From contig CANCBY010000009.1 in NCBI GenBank assembly GCA_947374445.1, positions 1 through 26,663 on the forward strand: 26,663 nt of DNA. Direction: 5' to 3'. Under the pieces are notes generated by a model. It worked only from the letters and a program-made list of their open reading frames with translations. It had not been told where the DNA came from and made no database searches. This stretch comes from Pseudobdellovibrionaceae bacterium. GTDB lineage: Bacteria; Bdellovibrionota; Bdellovibrionia; Bdellovibrionales; Bdellovibrionaceae. Positions 15,428 through 23,321 of this stretch are shown here, in pieces. The position numbers were made by a program, and so were the translations under genes. The first letter of the stretch is position 1. Each line of letters opens with the position of its first letter.

Positions 15428-16729
15428 TCAGCCTTTCTGAGGCTTTGACGCAAATGTATAGACTGTTGGATTTTGGTAAGTCACTCGCCCTAAAGAATCG
15501 CCCTTGATGGGCCTAACAAAACGAGTCTCAGCCACAACAACTTCATATTTAGCGCCCCAAGCAAAACCTTTGGCTGCAGGAGACTCCCGGATCAACCACT
15601 CACATACTTTTTCAAGATCTACTGATGAGACAACTTTGTTTTTTTCTCTGAACACAATAGCATGTGCGCCAGGATAATCTTTGAGATGCAGCCACAAATC
15701 CCAAGACCTCGCCTGTCGTAAAATAGCAAGGTTGTCTTTTCCTGATCGCCCGCACACGGCCTCTAGGCCATCGGTCAATTGCAGCTTTCGGCCGCGAGCC
15801 TCTGCTTTGATCAAAGATTTGGTTCCGGAAGACTTGATGCCTTGCTTTTTTTCGTGTTGAAATTCTGCGCCTGGGCGGCTCAAGGATTCGATCTCTTGCT
15901 TTAATTTTTCGATGCGCTCTAAAGTGCCCGAACGTTTTCGTTCTGAGTCTTTGGCCTTCTTAAAAGCGTGCTCCATGTTTTCTGAACGAGAGAGCTTGGT
16001 ATCTAAAAGTTGGGCCAAATCTGGAGGCATAGGTCCTGGGGTCTTAAGGGCTTCCCCCAAAGCTGACCACTTTTGCTGATCAAAACTTTCAAGACTTTTT
16101 GTGAGCGCTTCAAGGGCATTTTTCTTTTTATTTAGAATTTTAGAAAAATCTGTTTTGTTTTTTTGCGCCTGTGGCAGTGCTTGAATCGCTGCTTTTTGCA
16201 ATTGCCACCACTCATCCTCACGTGCCAGCCACACTTCTTCATGGCCTGCGAGCATTTCTTCTGTGGGGTGAGGAACTAAAGGTAGATCTTTTATTTTTTC
16301 CCAGCTGATTTTTTTTGGCTTTGCTTTAGAAGTTAGATCTTGTGCGGTGACAATGACGTTCACGGATGTTGGCACCAATTGCATTTCAATAAGACAACTG
16401 CGCTCACGACTTGAGACCTGCAGTACAACAACACGTCCCCATTCAGGTCGAGTTTTCAAAAACTCGACCCTCAAGCCCCTGGCATGTGATGCAATAAAAA
16501 GCCCTATCGGCTTTGGTCTTTTATGTATAGGCGGCGCCTCTTTTTGAAGCAAAATAAACTGAGGACTAGTGGCTTCAAGGTCACACACCAGCCAAATATT
16601 TCTATATTTGTAAAACTCCAAGACAAGATACCTATCGTTGGTCCAGACATCTTGCAGCTGTGCCCCTAACAACATTTGTTCGGACCAAAAAGCATAGCTG
16701 TTCAATTCAACGAAATTTAAATTCTTCAA
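15428..16729 (-). CDS. NFACT-family RNA-binding protein (short RqcH-like)
   Basis: A 433-residue protein of the RqcH/Tae2/NEMF family, which in other bacteria binds stalled 50S subunits and adds alanine tails. The N-terminal NFACT-N part (1-150), a coiled-coil region (about 195-295) and the C-terminal NFACT-R domain (about 325-425, with DLWLHLKDYPGAHAIV) are visible. Full RqcH is about 570 residues with an HhH domain between NFACT-N and the coiled coil; this protein lacks room for it. The Asp-Arg motif of RqcH appears as Gly-Arg (PEWGRVVVL, about residue 96). The start is TTG 16729, with GAGG 5 nt upstream. It diverges from the small gene at 16809. Confidence 0.85.
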   Translation of the reverse strand: MKNLNFVELNSYAFWSEQMLLGAQLQDVWTNDRYLVLEFYKYRNIWLVCDLEATSPQFILLQKEAPPIHKRPKPIGLFIASHARGLRVEFLKTRPEWGRVVVLQVSSRERSCLIEMQLVPTSVNVIVTAQDLTSKAKPKKISWEKIKDLPLVPHPTEEMLAGHEEVWLAREDEWWQLQKAAIQALPQAQKNKTDFSKILNKKKNALEALTKSLESFDQQKWSALGEALKTPGPMPPDLAQLLDTKLSRSENMEHAFKKAKDSERKRSGTLERIEKLKQEIESLSRPGAEFQHEKKQGIKSSGTKSLIKAEARGRKLQLTDGLEAVCGRSGKDNLAILRQARSWDLWLHLKDYPGAHAIVFREKNKVVSSVDLEKVCEWLIRESPAAKGFAWGAKYEVVVAETRFVRPIKGDSLGRVTYQNPTVYTFASKPQKG

Positions 16730-16808
16730 AACAACCTCGACTATTTTGTCTCACATTATTTGAAAAAAAACCTCAGTTTTTGTGAAGGTTCGCCGAAGTA
16801 ATACTCGT

Positions 16809-17090
16809 ATGAAAAAAGACGAACTATTCGAAATCCTGAAGCGCAAACTCAACTCGGTCGACCCTGAAACCGCTAGCCCTGAAGAGCTTATGGCTGAAAC
16901 AGTGGCAGAGTATTTGGAGAGACTCTTACTGCGTGGACACATACCCGCACAGTTTGTCGACTCCATCGAAGGTGATCTTCGCGAAGAAGTCACAGAGATG
17001 TTTCGCAAAAAAACTTATGGTCACATGGACCTTAAGAGCTATCACGAATCACAGAAAAATCGCAGCAAATCCAAAGGGCGTTCGACTTAA
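16809..17090 (+). CDS. Small charged protein of unknown function
   Basis: A 93-residue protein, predicted helical and highly charged, starting MKKDELFEILKRKLN and ending in a basic, serine-rich tail (ESQKNRSKSKGRST). I recognise no family. A GTG at 16782 would extend it by nine residues; I prefer ATG 16809 because it begins the conserved-looking helical part, though neither has a strong ribosome binding site. The basic tail suggests nucleic-acid or ribosome contact, and it diverges from an RNA-binding NFACT gene and converges on an RNA methyltransferase gene 7 bp away. That is suggestive only. Confidence 0.65.
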   Translation: MKKDELFEILKRKLNSVDPETASPEELMAETVAEYLERLLLRGHIPAQFVDSIEGDLREEVTEMFRKKTYGHMDLKSYHESQKNRSKSKGRST

Positions 17091-17097
17091 ACCTAAT

Positions 17098-17994
17098 CTA
17101 TTTCTTCTGTAGGACCGAAAAATATATCGGTCCATACCCCACGCGATCAGGCAAAAACTGATTTCCAAACTGAGTCGCCTCTCCACTTGAGACAACTTTA
17201 ACAACTTCAAACTGCCCCGACTTTTTAGCCAAAAGCCGTTCAATCACATCATCATTTTCAATTGGTGAGATCGAACACGTCGAATAAACAATCTGTCCGC
17301 CAGACTTCACCGCAATTAATGCGGCTGTGAGCAAAGCATACTGACGCTGGGCCAATTTTTGCGATCTTGTGACCGACCACTCCTCAAGATCCTTTGGACT
17401 TTGCAATAAGTGTCTCTCGCCAGAGCAAGGGGCATCGACTAGAATCCGATCAAAATACTCTGGATGTGATTTAGCAAAAAGGCCTGCCTCTTTGCCTGTG
17501 ACCCAAACTCGATCACGCACAACTCGCGAAATATACTGCTGGATGACTTTTTTTAAGCGCTCGCGGCGGCCCGCTGAAATCTCGTTCGCGAGAAGCTCGC
17601 CCGAATCCATCAAAGACTCTGCCAAGATCAAACTCTTGCCGCCAGGAGCTGCACACATATCCAAAACTTTGTCTCCCGGCTGGACATTCAAGGCTCTCGC
17701 GCAAATAACGCTCGCTGGATCCATGATATAAAAATCGAGCAAGCCCTGAGGGTCACGGCCTAGCTCTCCACGACTCCATTGGTAGCAATTATCTAAGCCA
17801 TCAAAGGGCTGCAGCGAAATCGAAGGAATTGTAGCAAATTTATTTCTACGAGCGGTCTGAACTTCTTGCGCTTTAAGAGAGTCCAGCAAACCTTGCCAAC
17901 GATCAGAATAAACCTCAGAAAAATGCTCTGAAAAAGCTGCTAAACCAGTTTGCTTTGACTTATTGTTTTTTTGAGCTGATTTATCAGAAGCCAA
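17098..17994 (-). CDS. NSUN/RsmB-type RNA m5C methyltransferase
   Basis: About 298 residues. It belongs to the class I SAM-dependent rRNA/tRNA cytosine-C5 methyltransferases. Using start 17994: the SAM-binding motif is DMCAAPGGK (112-120), the motif IV Pro-Cys is VDAPCSGE with C190, and the catalytic motif VI Thr-Cys is YSTCSISPIEND with C240, so both catalytic cysteines are present. There is no PUA or NusB-like domain. The N-terminus FSEHFSEVYSDRWQGLLDSL (split) resembles NSUN4-like proteins. TTG 17994 has a GGTAGGG-like upstream sequence and leaves 79 bp as a divergent promoter region. Readings from ATG 18075 or 18111 would run into the ferredoxin start. Target RNA unknown. Confidence 0.85.
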   Translation of the reverse strand: MASDKSAQKNNKSKQTGLAAFSEHFSEVYSDRWQGLLDSLKAQEVQTARRNKFATIPSISLQPFDGLDNCYQWSRGELGRDPQGLLDFYIMDPASVICARALNVQPGDKVLDMCAAPGGKSLILAESLMDSGELLANEISAGRRERLKKVIQQYISRVVRDRVWVTGKEAGLFAKSHPEYFDRILVDAPCSGERHLLQSPKDLEEWSVTRSQKLAQRQYALLTAALIAVKSGGQIVYSTCSISPIENDDVIERLLAKKSGQFEVVKVVSSGEATQFGNQFLPDRVGYGPIYFSVLQKK

Positions 17995-18073
17995 TGTTGA
18001 CCCTACCTTCAGAAAAGATTTTAAATGAAGATTGGCGCCAGGTCCACAAAACCCTGCCACAGGAGACAGCCCC

Positions 18074-18367
18074 ATGAAAGAACTCAAATCACACCTTTTT
18101 GTTTGCACCAACTCTCCTCAAGTTGAGGGCCGCTGCGGACACAAAAATGCCGAAGCCTTGCGTCGAGAACTCAAAGAAAAATGCAAGAATGCCCCTTGGG
18201 GCCAAGACATCCGCATCAACTCGTCTGGCTGCCTAGGACATTGCGAGCGAGGAATTGCAGCAGTGATGTACCCTGAAGCTCAATGGTTTTTTGATCTGAC
18301 AGACAAAGATGGCGAAAAACTTTACGAAGCGGTTAGTTCTTCTATGAATTCTTCAACTAATTCTTAG
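18074..18367 (+). CDS. Thioredoxin-like [2Fe-2S] ferredoxin
   Basis: A 97-residue protein with the thioredoxin-like ferredoxin cysteine set: C11 (FVCTN), C21 (GRCGH), C53 and C57 (SSGCLGHCERG). This C-x9-C ... C-x3-C arrangement binds a [2Fe-2S] cluster in Shethna-type ferredoxins (established family feature). The start is ATG 18074, with AGGAGA at 18061-18066 at good spacing. An ATG at 18032 lies upstream of that site and is rejected. The C-terminal end is Ser/Asn-rich (SSSMNSSTNS). The gene's end overlaps the end of the convergent phoR gene by 11 bp. Redox partner unknown. Confidence 0.88.
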   Translation: MKELKSHLFVCTNSPQVEGRCGHKNAEALRRELKEKCKNAPWGQDIRINSSGCLGHCERGIAAVMYPEAQWFFDLTDKDGEKLYEAVSSSMNSSTNS

Positions 18368-19826
18368 ATGGAAAAACACAAATAAATTCCGCGCCCTGCC
18401 CGGCCTCGCTTTTGACACTCACCGAACCATTGTGACTCTGCATGATATGTTTCACAATAGAAAGTCCAAGACCGGTGCCGCCAACATCGCGGGATCTGCC
18501 CTTATCAATCCGATAAAATCTTTCAAACAATCTAGACAAATGCTCTTCTGCGATGCCTGGCCCATTATCAGAAACGCTCAATCGAACTTCACCCTGCAGC
18601 GTTGAATCCCAGCGCACTTCAATCATACCGTGCTCAGGAATGTACTTGATGGCATTGCCAACCAAGTTCAATAGCACCTGTTCGACTTTGTGGCCATCCG
18701 CCTTAAACTCTGAGCTCTCATAACGGCTTTTTAATAAGATATTTTTTTCTGCGGCCAAATTTGAAAGTCTCGCCATCACATCCTCTGTGATCACAGCTGG
18801 GTTGACCAGCTCAAGCTTTAATGGCGAGGTCGACTCCAAAGCAGAAATCGTCAACATATCGCTCACAAGTTCGGTCAAACGATCAACATTTTTTGAAATG
18901 ATTCCTAAAAATTGCGGCAATTGATCTAGCCGTCCTTCAGCCACGTCTTCTTTGAGGGTTTCAAGAAAGCCCTTTACGGATGTGAGCGGCGTCCTCAGCT
19001 CATGCGATGCATTCTCAACAAATTCAATGCGAATTCGTTCCGCTTTTTTTAACTCTGTGATGTCATGAAAAACAGCCAAAATCCCATAAATAGATCGCGT
19101 TTTTTCTTCGCGCAGTGGAGAAGCTCTCAACGAAAAGTCTCTCATCCCAGCAGAGCCTAAGGCACCTTGAGGGTTGTCGAGCTGAGTTGCCAAACGAATT
19201 TGCTGAGATTGCGTCTCGCCTGAAAAAAGTGCTCGCTCAAAAAGCTCATGAACTGCAGGAGCCCGCATTGAATCTACTAGCGAGATCGAACGTCCTTCGC
19301 TGCGATCTTGAATAAGATCGCTCGACAAAAATTGAGCCGCAAATTGTGAATTAAAAAACACCAGTTTTTGCTCAAGATCGACAGAGACGATGGCATCTTG
19401 CATCGACCCCATCAATGTTTGAATCTCTTCACGCTCATGAGAAAGCTGCACGCGGCGCTTTTTTAGTTTTTTTCGAATCTTATCTAAGGCCTGCTCAAGC
19501 TCATGATATTCTCCAGCGCCCTCCAGCAATACGTCTTCTTCTTCAAATTCACTGGCGTATTTTTTACTGGCTAGGCGCAGGGCTTTAAGAATTAAGCGCC
19601 GCAATGGCACAACAAAACGATACGAAAACCATGCCGAGCTCACGACCGAAAGCACTAAAAAACAAACAATAAATAAAGCGGGCCTGGGCGAGTAAAACTC
19701 AAAATCAAAAAAATAAGAAGCCATCCCAAGCGAAGCAACAAACAAAAAATTTAGAAGTCCGACCAAAGTTAGAAAGAACTTCCAAAACAAACGCCACGGA
19801 AAAAAATGCATTCCAAAAAATGACAA
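18357..19826 (-). CDS. phoR: PhoR-type phosphate sensor histidine kinase
   Basis: A 489-residue membrane kinase. Two N-terminal helices (about 15-38 and 50-70) bracket a very short loop, as in PhoR, which senses phosphate through PhoU/Pst rather than a periplasmic domain. A basic linker and coiled coil run to about 135, then a PAS domain (about 135-260). HisKA carries H275 (NASHELRTP). The catalytic domain has N391, D420 (SDNGPGI) and GGTGLGLSIVKH (449-460), all intact. It follows phoB with 6 bp spacing. The 3' end overlaps the convergent ferredoxin gene by 11 bp. The call rests on domain layout plus the phoU-phoB neighbourhood. Confidence 0.92.
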   Translation of the reverse strand: MSFFGMHFFPWRLFWKFFLTLVGLLNFLFVASLGMASYFFDFEFYSPRPALFIVCFLVLSVVSSAWFSYRFVVPLRRLILKALRLASKKYASEFEEEDVLLEGAGEYHELEQALDKIRKKLKKRRVQLSHEREEIQTLMGSMQDAIVSVDLEQKLVFFNSQFAAQFLSSDLIQDRSEGRSISLVDSMRAPAVHELFERALFSGETQSQQIRLATQLDNPQGALGSAGMRDFSLRASPLREEKTRSIYGILAVFHDITELKKAERIRIEFVENASHELRTPLTSVKGFLETLKEDVAEGRLDQLPQFLGIISKNVDRLTELVSDMLTISALESTSPLKLELVNPAVITEDVMARLSNLAAEKNILLKSRYESSEFKADGHKVEQVLLNLVGNAIKYIPEHGMIEVRWDSTLQGEVRLSVSDNGPGIAEEHLSRLFERFYRIDKGRSRDVGGTGLGLSIVKHIMQSHNGSVSVKSEAGQGAEFICVFPSKN

Positions 19827-19832
19827 TCTCTA

Positions 19833-20582
19833 CTACTCCGTTTTCACGCGATAACCAACACCACGAATAGTCTCAATAACATCCGCGCACTCGCCAAGCT
19901 TTTTACGCAAACCAAAAACATGAGTGTCAATAGTTCGGCCTGTGACTGAAATACCTTCACCCTGAACTTTCTCAATCAACTGATCACGAGTTAAAACGCG
20001 ACCCTGATGACTCCCCATTGTCGCTAGAATTTTAAATTCTGAAGGAGTCAGATGAATCAGTTCTGTGCCACAGCGAACTTCGTAAATCGCCAAATTCATG
20101 GTGAGACCGCCCAGCTTTAAAATATCTGAGTCTGCATTTTGCTGTGAAGTCGATGGCGTGCTAACGCCTTTTCGGCGCAGCAAAGCTTTCACTCTGGCCG
20201 TAAAAACATTCGGCTCAAAGGGCTTCGTAATATAATCATCAGCGCCAGCCTCAAGTCCCACCACAATATCCTGAGGCTCTGCTTTGGCTGTAACCATCAA
20301 AACAGGTGGACGCTGAAGTGGGTTGTTAAATTCAGCAGAGCCGCCGATCACCTTGAGCAAATCAACTCCACTCATCTGCGGCAGCATCCAATCCAAAACA
20401 ACAAGATCATATTTTGATTTTTTTAAAGTCTCTAGCGCCTCATGGGCCGAACCGCACTGCTGAACTCGATGGCCCTGCCGGAGCAAAAGCAACGAGATCA
20501 ACTCTCTGATTTCGATCTCATCTTCGACAACTAAAATTTGAGCTGAGTTTTCACTCGGATTGGGGTGAGTATTTGCCACCAT
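19833..20582 (-). CDS. phoB: PhoB-type response regulator
   Basis: A 249-residue OmpR/PhoB-family regulator. The receiver has acidic E20/D21/E22 (VVEDE), phospho-acceptor D64 (LVVLDWMLP) and the conserved Lys in YITKPFEP. The DNA-binding winged helix covers about residues 145-247, with RVLTRDQLIEKV, RTIDTHVFGLRKKLG and IRGVGYRV. The ATG at 20582 has AAGG 9 nt upstream. ATGs further upstream (20591, 20609) would deepen the overlap with phoU beyond the present 32 nt. PhoB activates phosphate-starvation genes through PHO boxes; I could not find a convincing PHO box in the short region upstream of the porin. Confidence 0.92.
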   Translation of the reverse strand: MVANTHPNPSENSAQILVVEDEIEIRELISLLLLRQGHRVQQCGSAHEALETLKKSKYDLVVLDWMLPQMSGVDLLKVIGGSAEFNNPLQRPPVLMVTAKAEPQDIVVGLEAGADDYITKPFEPNVFTARVKALLRRKGVSTPSTSQQNADSDILKLGGLTMNLAIYEVRCGTELIHLTPSEFKILATMGSHQGRVLTRDQLIEKVQGEGISVTGRTIDTHVFGLRKKLGECADVIETIRGVGYRVKTE

Positions 20583-21225
20583 GTCGGACATCCTTTCCAG
20601 TCGAAACAAAAATTACATCTTCAGCAATATTCGTCGCATGGTCGCCCATTCTCTCCAAATTTCGGGCAATTAAAATCAAGTCAAGAGCTCCGTCGGCGTT
20701 TTCAGGATTTTTTTTGATGTAGGCAAGCAAGTCCTTAAAAACTTTTTGCTTCAGGTTATCGACCTCATCGTCCATCATTAAAATCTTCTGGGCATGAACG
20801 GCATCTTCACGAACAAAGCAATCCAAGGACTCTTTGACCATTCTGCGTGCAATCGTTGACATCTGCTCGATGTCCGACAGCTCTTTGATCGGCGTGCGAG
20901 TTAAATAATCTTTTCCAGTGTGGGCGATATTCACCGACTGGTCTCCCATGCGCTCAAGATCTGTGTTGATTTTGATCAATGAAATAATCAAACGCAGATC
21001 TCGGGCCACCGGCCCCTGTTTGGCCAAAAAGGCCATGCATTGATTGTCGACTTTGACATGGTCTTCATTGATTCGGTTTTCGATTTCATGAACTAGCTTA
21101 AAACGATTTGTATCACGGCTGATCAAAGCCTGAATGGCCTCATCCAAGGCCTTTTCTACACAGCCACCCATGGTTAAAATTAATTTTTTGAGCTCTTCAA
21201 TTTGGGAATCAACATGACGTTCCAT
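20551..21225 (-). CDS. phoU: Phosphate signalling protein PhoU
   Basis: A 224-residue all-helical protein with the duplicated PhoU three-helix bundle. The metal-binding motifs are clear: DLERMGDQSVNIA in the first repeat and NLERMGDHATNIAEDVIF in the second. The conserved TGKDVRH follows near the C-terminus. PhoU links the Pst transporter to PhoR and keeps the response off in high phosphate (established). No pst genes are in this window; they must lie elsewhere if present. It sits 6 bp after the porin gene and overlaps phoB, so phoU-phoB-phoR are co-transcribed. Confidence 0.95.
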   Translation of the reverse strand: MERHVDSQIEELKKLILTMGGCVEKALDEAIQALISRDTNRFKLVHEIENRINEDHVKVDNQCMAFLAKQGPVARDLRLIISLIKINTDLERMGDQSVNIAHTGKDYLTRTPIKELSDIEQMSTIARRMVKESLDCFVREDAVHAQKILMMDDEVDNLKQKVFKDLLAYIKKNPENADGALDLILIARNLERMGDHATNIAEDVIFVSTGKDVRHGGKYSPQSE

Positions 21226-21231
21226 AAATCT

Positions 21232-22356
21232 TCACCACTTCATTCTGGCAGCAAGTAATAAATCTGACGAATCTCTAACGCTCGCCGCGTGGTTGTTTTC
21301 GTACAGCACCTCACTCCATGCTAAGGATATTTGCAAGTTCTGACGAGGAAAAAAACCAATTCCTAACAATTGACTGCGGAGCCCCCGAGCGCTGACGCTG
21401 GTCGCCGGATTCCATTGATCGATTCGAGCAAATGCTTCAACCAATTTGTCTTTAATTTTACCGAGAGAACCTAAAGTTCTCCACTTGAGGATTGCACTAC
21501 CACCCTGGCCACGAGCCACTTGCCCCCCCTGACTCGAAAGATCAACCTTGTCCGCTACCACCTGATTGACTCCGTCGACAGGGTCTTTGCTCATCATCAA
21601 CTCAAGGCTTCCTGAAAATCCAAACTCCTTCTCAAAACCCAGCAACACAGAGACTCGCTCTTTTTGTGAAACGTCGGGGTCAATGTTATCAAAAGCTCCC
21701 TCAATAACCAAAAGCCCCAGATTAAATTTGCCGCCATAGCTCCCGATCTCTCGAGGGCTCGTTGTTATCGCCAAATGAAAATCTTTTTTAGGACCAGCCT
21801 CTTCGCTACCTGCGCCCTCTCCATTCACCACCATCAAAGACCACTGAATCCAATCATTGAAGGCAGCCCCCGTTATAGCTCCCAAATCTGATCTGTTCAC
21901 ATAGCCATAGCGAAAAGCTAACGTAGGTCCTCGCGCCCCCAAGTACCGATAGCCCCAAAACTTTTCGCTCAAATCTTCCCACGGATGAGGCAGCAGGCCA
22001 TACTGCATCCAATGCGACTCCGAAAGCAGATGCCTGAATTCAAAATAGGCCGACTCCAACTGCAAATTATATCTGCCATCAACACTGTCACGGGCCTTGC
22101 CATAAATAATCTCTCCGCTAAGAGCAACATCAGAATCATAACTCCATAGAGCACCAAGTCGCCCCTCAGGCATCTGAAACGAACTGCGGTTTTGCATCGA
22201 AGACGGTTTCTGCGAAATTGCTGACAAAACCGAAACATCTCCTGAAAGTTTGAGTTGGCTTTCTGCTTCTTTGACAGGCTCCTCAGCGCTCACAACCGCA
22301 CAAAGGGCAGAGAGCAAAACCAAAGATCTAAAAAGTCTTCGAATATATTTTTTCAT
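21232..22356 (-). CDS. Outer-membrane porin-like beta barrel
   Basis: A 374-residue predicted outer-membrane protein. The signal peptide is MKKYIRRLFRSLVLLSALC with cleavage near ALCAVVSA. The mature part is a series of alternating amphipathic strands with aromatic girdle residues and turns (GRLGALWSYDSD, HWMQYGLLPHPWE), ending in RMKW; a C-terminal aromatic residue is the usual barrel-insertion signal. As the first gene of the phoU-phoB-phoR operon it is a candidate phosphate- or anion-selective porin, comparable in role to PhoE/OprP. That specificity is inferred from context. No clear family signature was recognised. It diverges from the ppx gene across a 48-bp gap. Confidence 0.8.
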   Translation of the reverse strand: MKKYIRRLFRSLVLLSALCAVVSAEEPVKEAESQLKLSGDVSVLSAISQKPSSMQNRSSFQMPEGRLGALWSYDSDVALSGEIIYGKARDSVDGRYNLQLESAYFEFRHLLSESHWMQYGLLPHPWEDLSEKFWGYRYLGARGPTLAFRYGYVNRSDLGAITGAAFNDWIQWSLMVVNGEGAGSEEAGPKKDFHLAITTSPREIGSYGGKFNLGLLVIEGAFDNIDPDVSQKERVSVLLGFEKEFGFSGSLELMMSKDPVDGVNQVVADKVDLSSQGGQVARGQGGSAILKWRTLGSLGKIKDKLVEAFARIDQWNPATSVSARGLRSQLLGIGFFPRQNLQISLAWSEVLYENNHAASVRDSSDLLLAARMKW

Positions 22357-22404
22357 AGCAAAAACTTACTTGATATCCTCAGCAATTCCTACCACATTTG
22401 AGTT

Positions 22405-23319
22405 GTGCCACATCGTGAAAATCTAGCTGCTATTGATATCGGAAGTAACGCCATCCGCATGGTCATTGCCACTCGCAATGAAAACCAGGTCAAAATGGTT
22501 AAAAAATTTCGTTTTCCGATCCGCCTCGGAGCCGATGTCTTTCTCAATGGCATGATCTCAGTAAAAAACCTTAAAGAATCCGCAAGAACTTTTGAAAAGT
22601 TTCACGACCTCACAAACGAATTTCACGTGACAAAAATAAAAGCGGTCGGCACAAGCGCTTTGCGTGAGGCTAAAAATCAAAAACAATTTTTGGATTTAGT
22701 AAAAAAACGCAGCTCCATCCAAGTTGATGTCATTGATGGTGTTGAAGAAGCCAAGCTGATCCATTTGGCTGTAAAGCATGAAATTGATCTTTTAAAACAC
22801 CGTGCCTTATTGATTGATATTGGCGGAGGCAGCGTCGAACTCACATTCTCAGAAAATGCAATGATGACAGCCACCCAAAGTTTTCCGTTTGGAACCGTGC
22901 GAACTCTCGATCTTCTAAAGAAAAAAAAGCTGCAAGAATCTCAGCTTAATTTGGTGATGGCCGAATTCATCCAGCCACTCAGTCACTTCTTGCACTCACA
23001 AACTGCTCCGCAAAAATTAGATTTTGCTGTTGGCACCGGCGGCAACCTTGAAACTCTCGGCAAACTCAAACCACAACTGCTCAAAAAAAATTCTCGCACA
23101 TTTCTAAGCCTTGATGAGCTCACAGAGATGATCGAAATCTTAAAAAAGACTTCACTCAAAGACCGAGTTGAAAAACTGGGTCTTCGAACCGATCGCGCTG
23201 ATGTTATTTTACCTGCAGCCCTTGTGGTACAAACAGCGCTTCGCCAAGCAGGAGTTGAAAAACTCTTGCTTCCGCATGTGGGGCTCAAGGATGGGCTGCT
23301 GTGGTCGTTGGTGAGTTAA
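22405..23319 (+). CDS. Exopolyphosphatase / GppA-type phosphatase
   Basis: A 304-residue protein of the Ppx/GppA family (actin-like ATPase fold). The phosphate 1 loop is AAIDIGSNAIRMVIA (about 8-22), followed by KAVGTSALREAKN and phosphate 2 loop LLIDIGGGSVELTF, with SFPFGTVR next. These glycine-rich motifs bind polyphosphate or pppGpp (established for the family). The length matches the short, two-lobed Ppx form without the C-terminal HD domain. The GTG start at 22405 has only a weak ribosome binding site; no alternative start exists before the first motif. Divergent from the pho operon, it fits phosphate storage and mobilisation. Confidence 0.9.
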   Translation: MPHRENLAAIDIGSNAIRMVIATRNENQVKMVKKFRFPIRLGADVFLNGMISVKNLKESARTFEKFHDLTNEFHVTKIKAVGTSALREAKNQKQFLDLVKKRSSIQVDVIDGVEEAKLIHLAVKHEIDLLKHRALLIDIGGGSVELTFSENAMMTATQSFPFGTVRTLDLLKKKKLQESQLNLVMAEFIQPLSHFLHSQTAPQKLDFAVGTGGNLETLGKLKPQLLKKNSRTFLSLDELTEMIEILKKTSLKDRVEKLGLRTDRADVILPAALVVQTALRQAGVEKLLLPHVGLKDGLLWSLVS

Positions 23320-23321
23320 AT

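Noticed and set aside
22357..22404. PHO box between the porin and ppx genes
   Set aside because: No pair of CTGTCAT-like direct repeats was found in the 48-bp gap; the porin promoter may be elsewhere or diverged.
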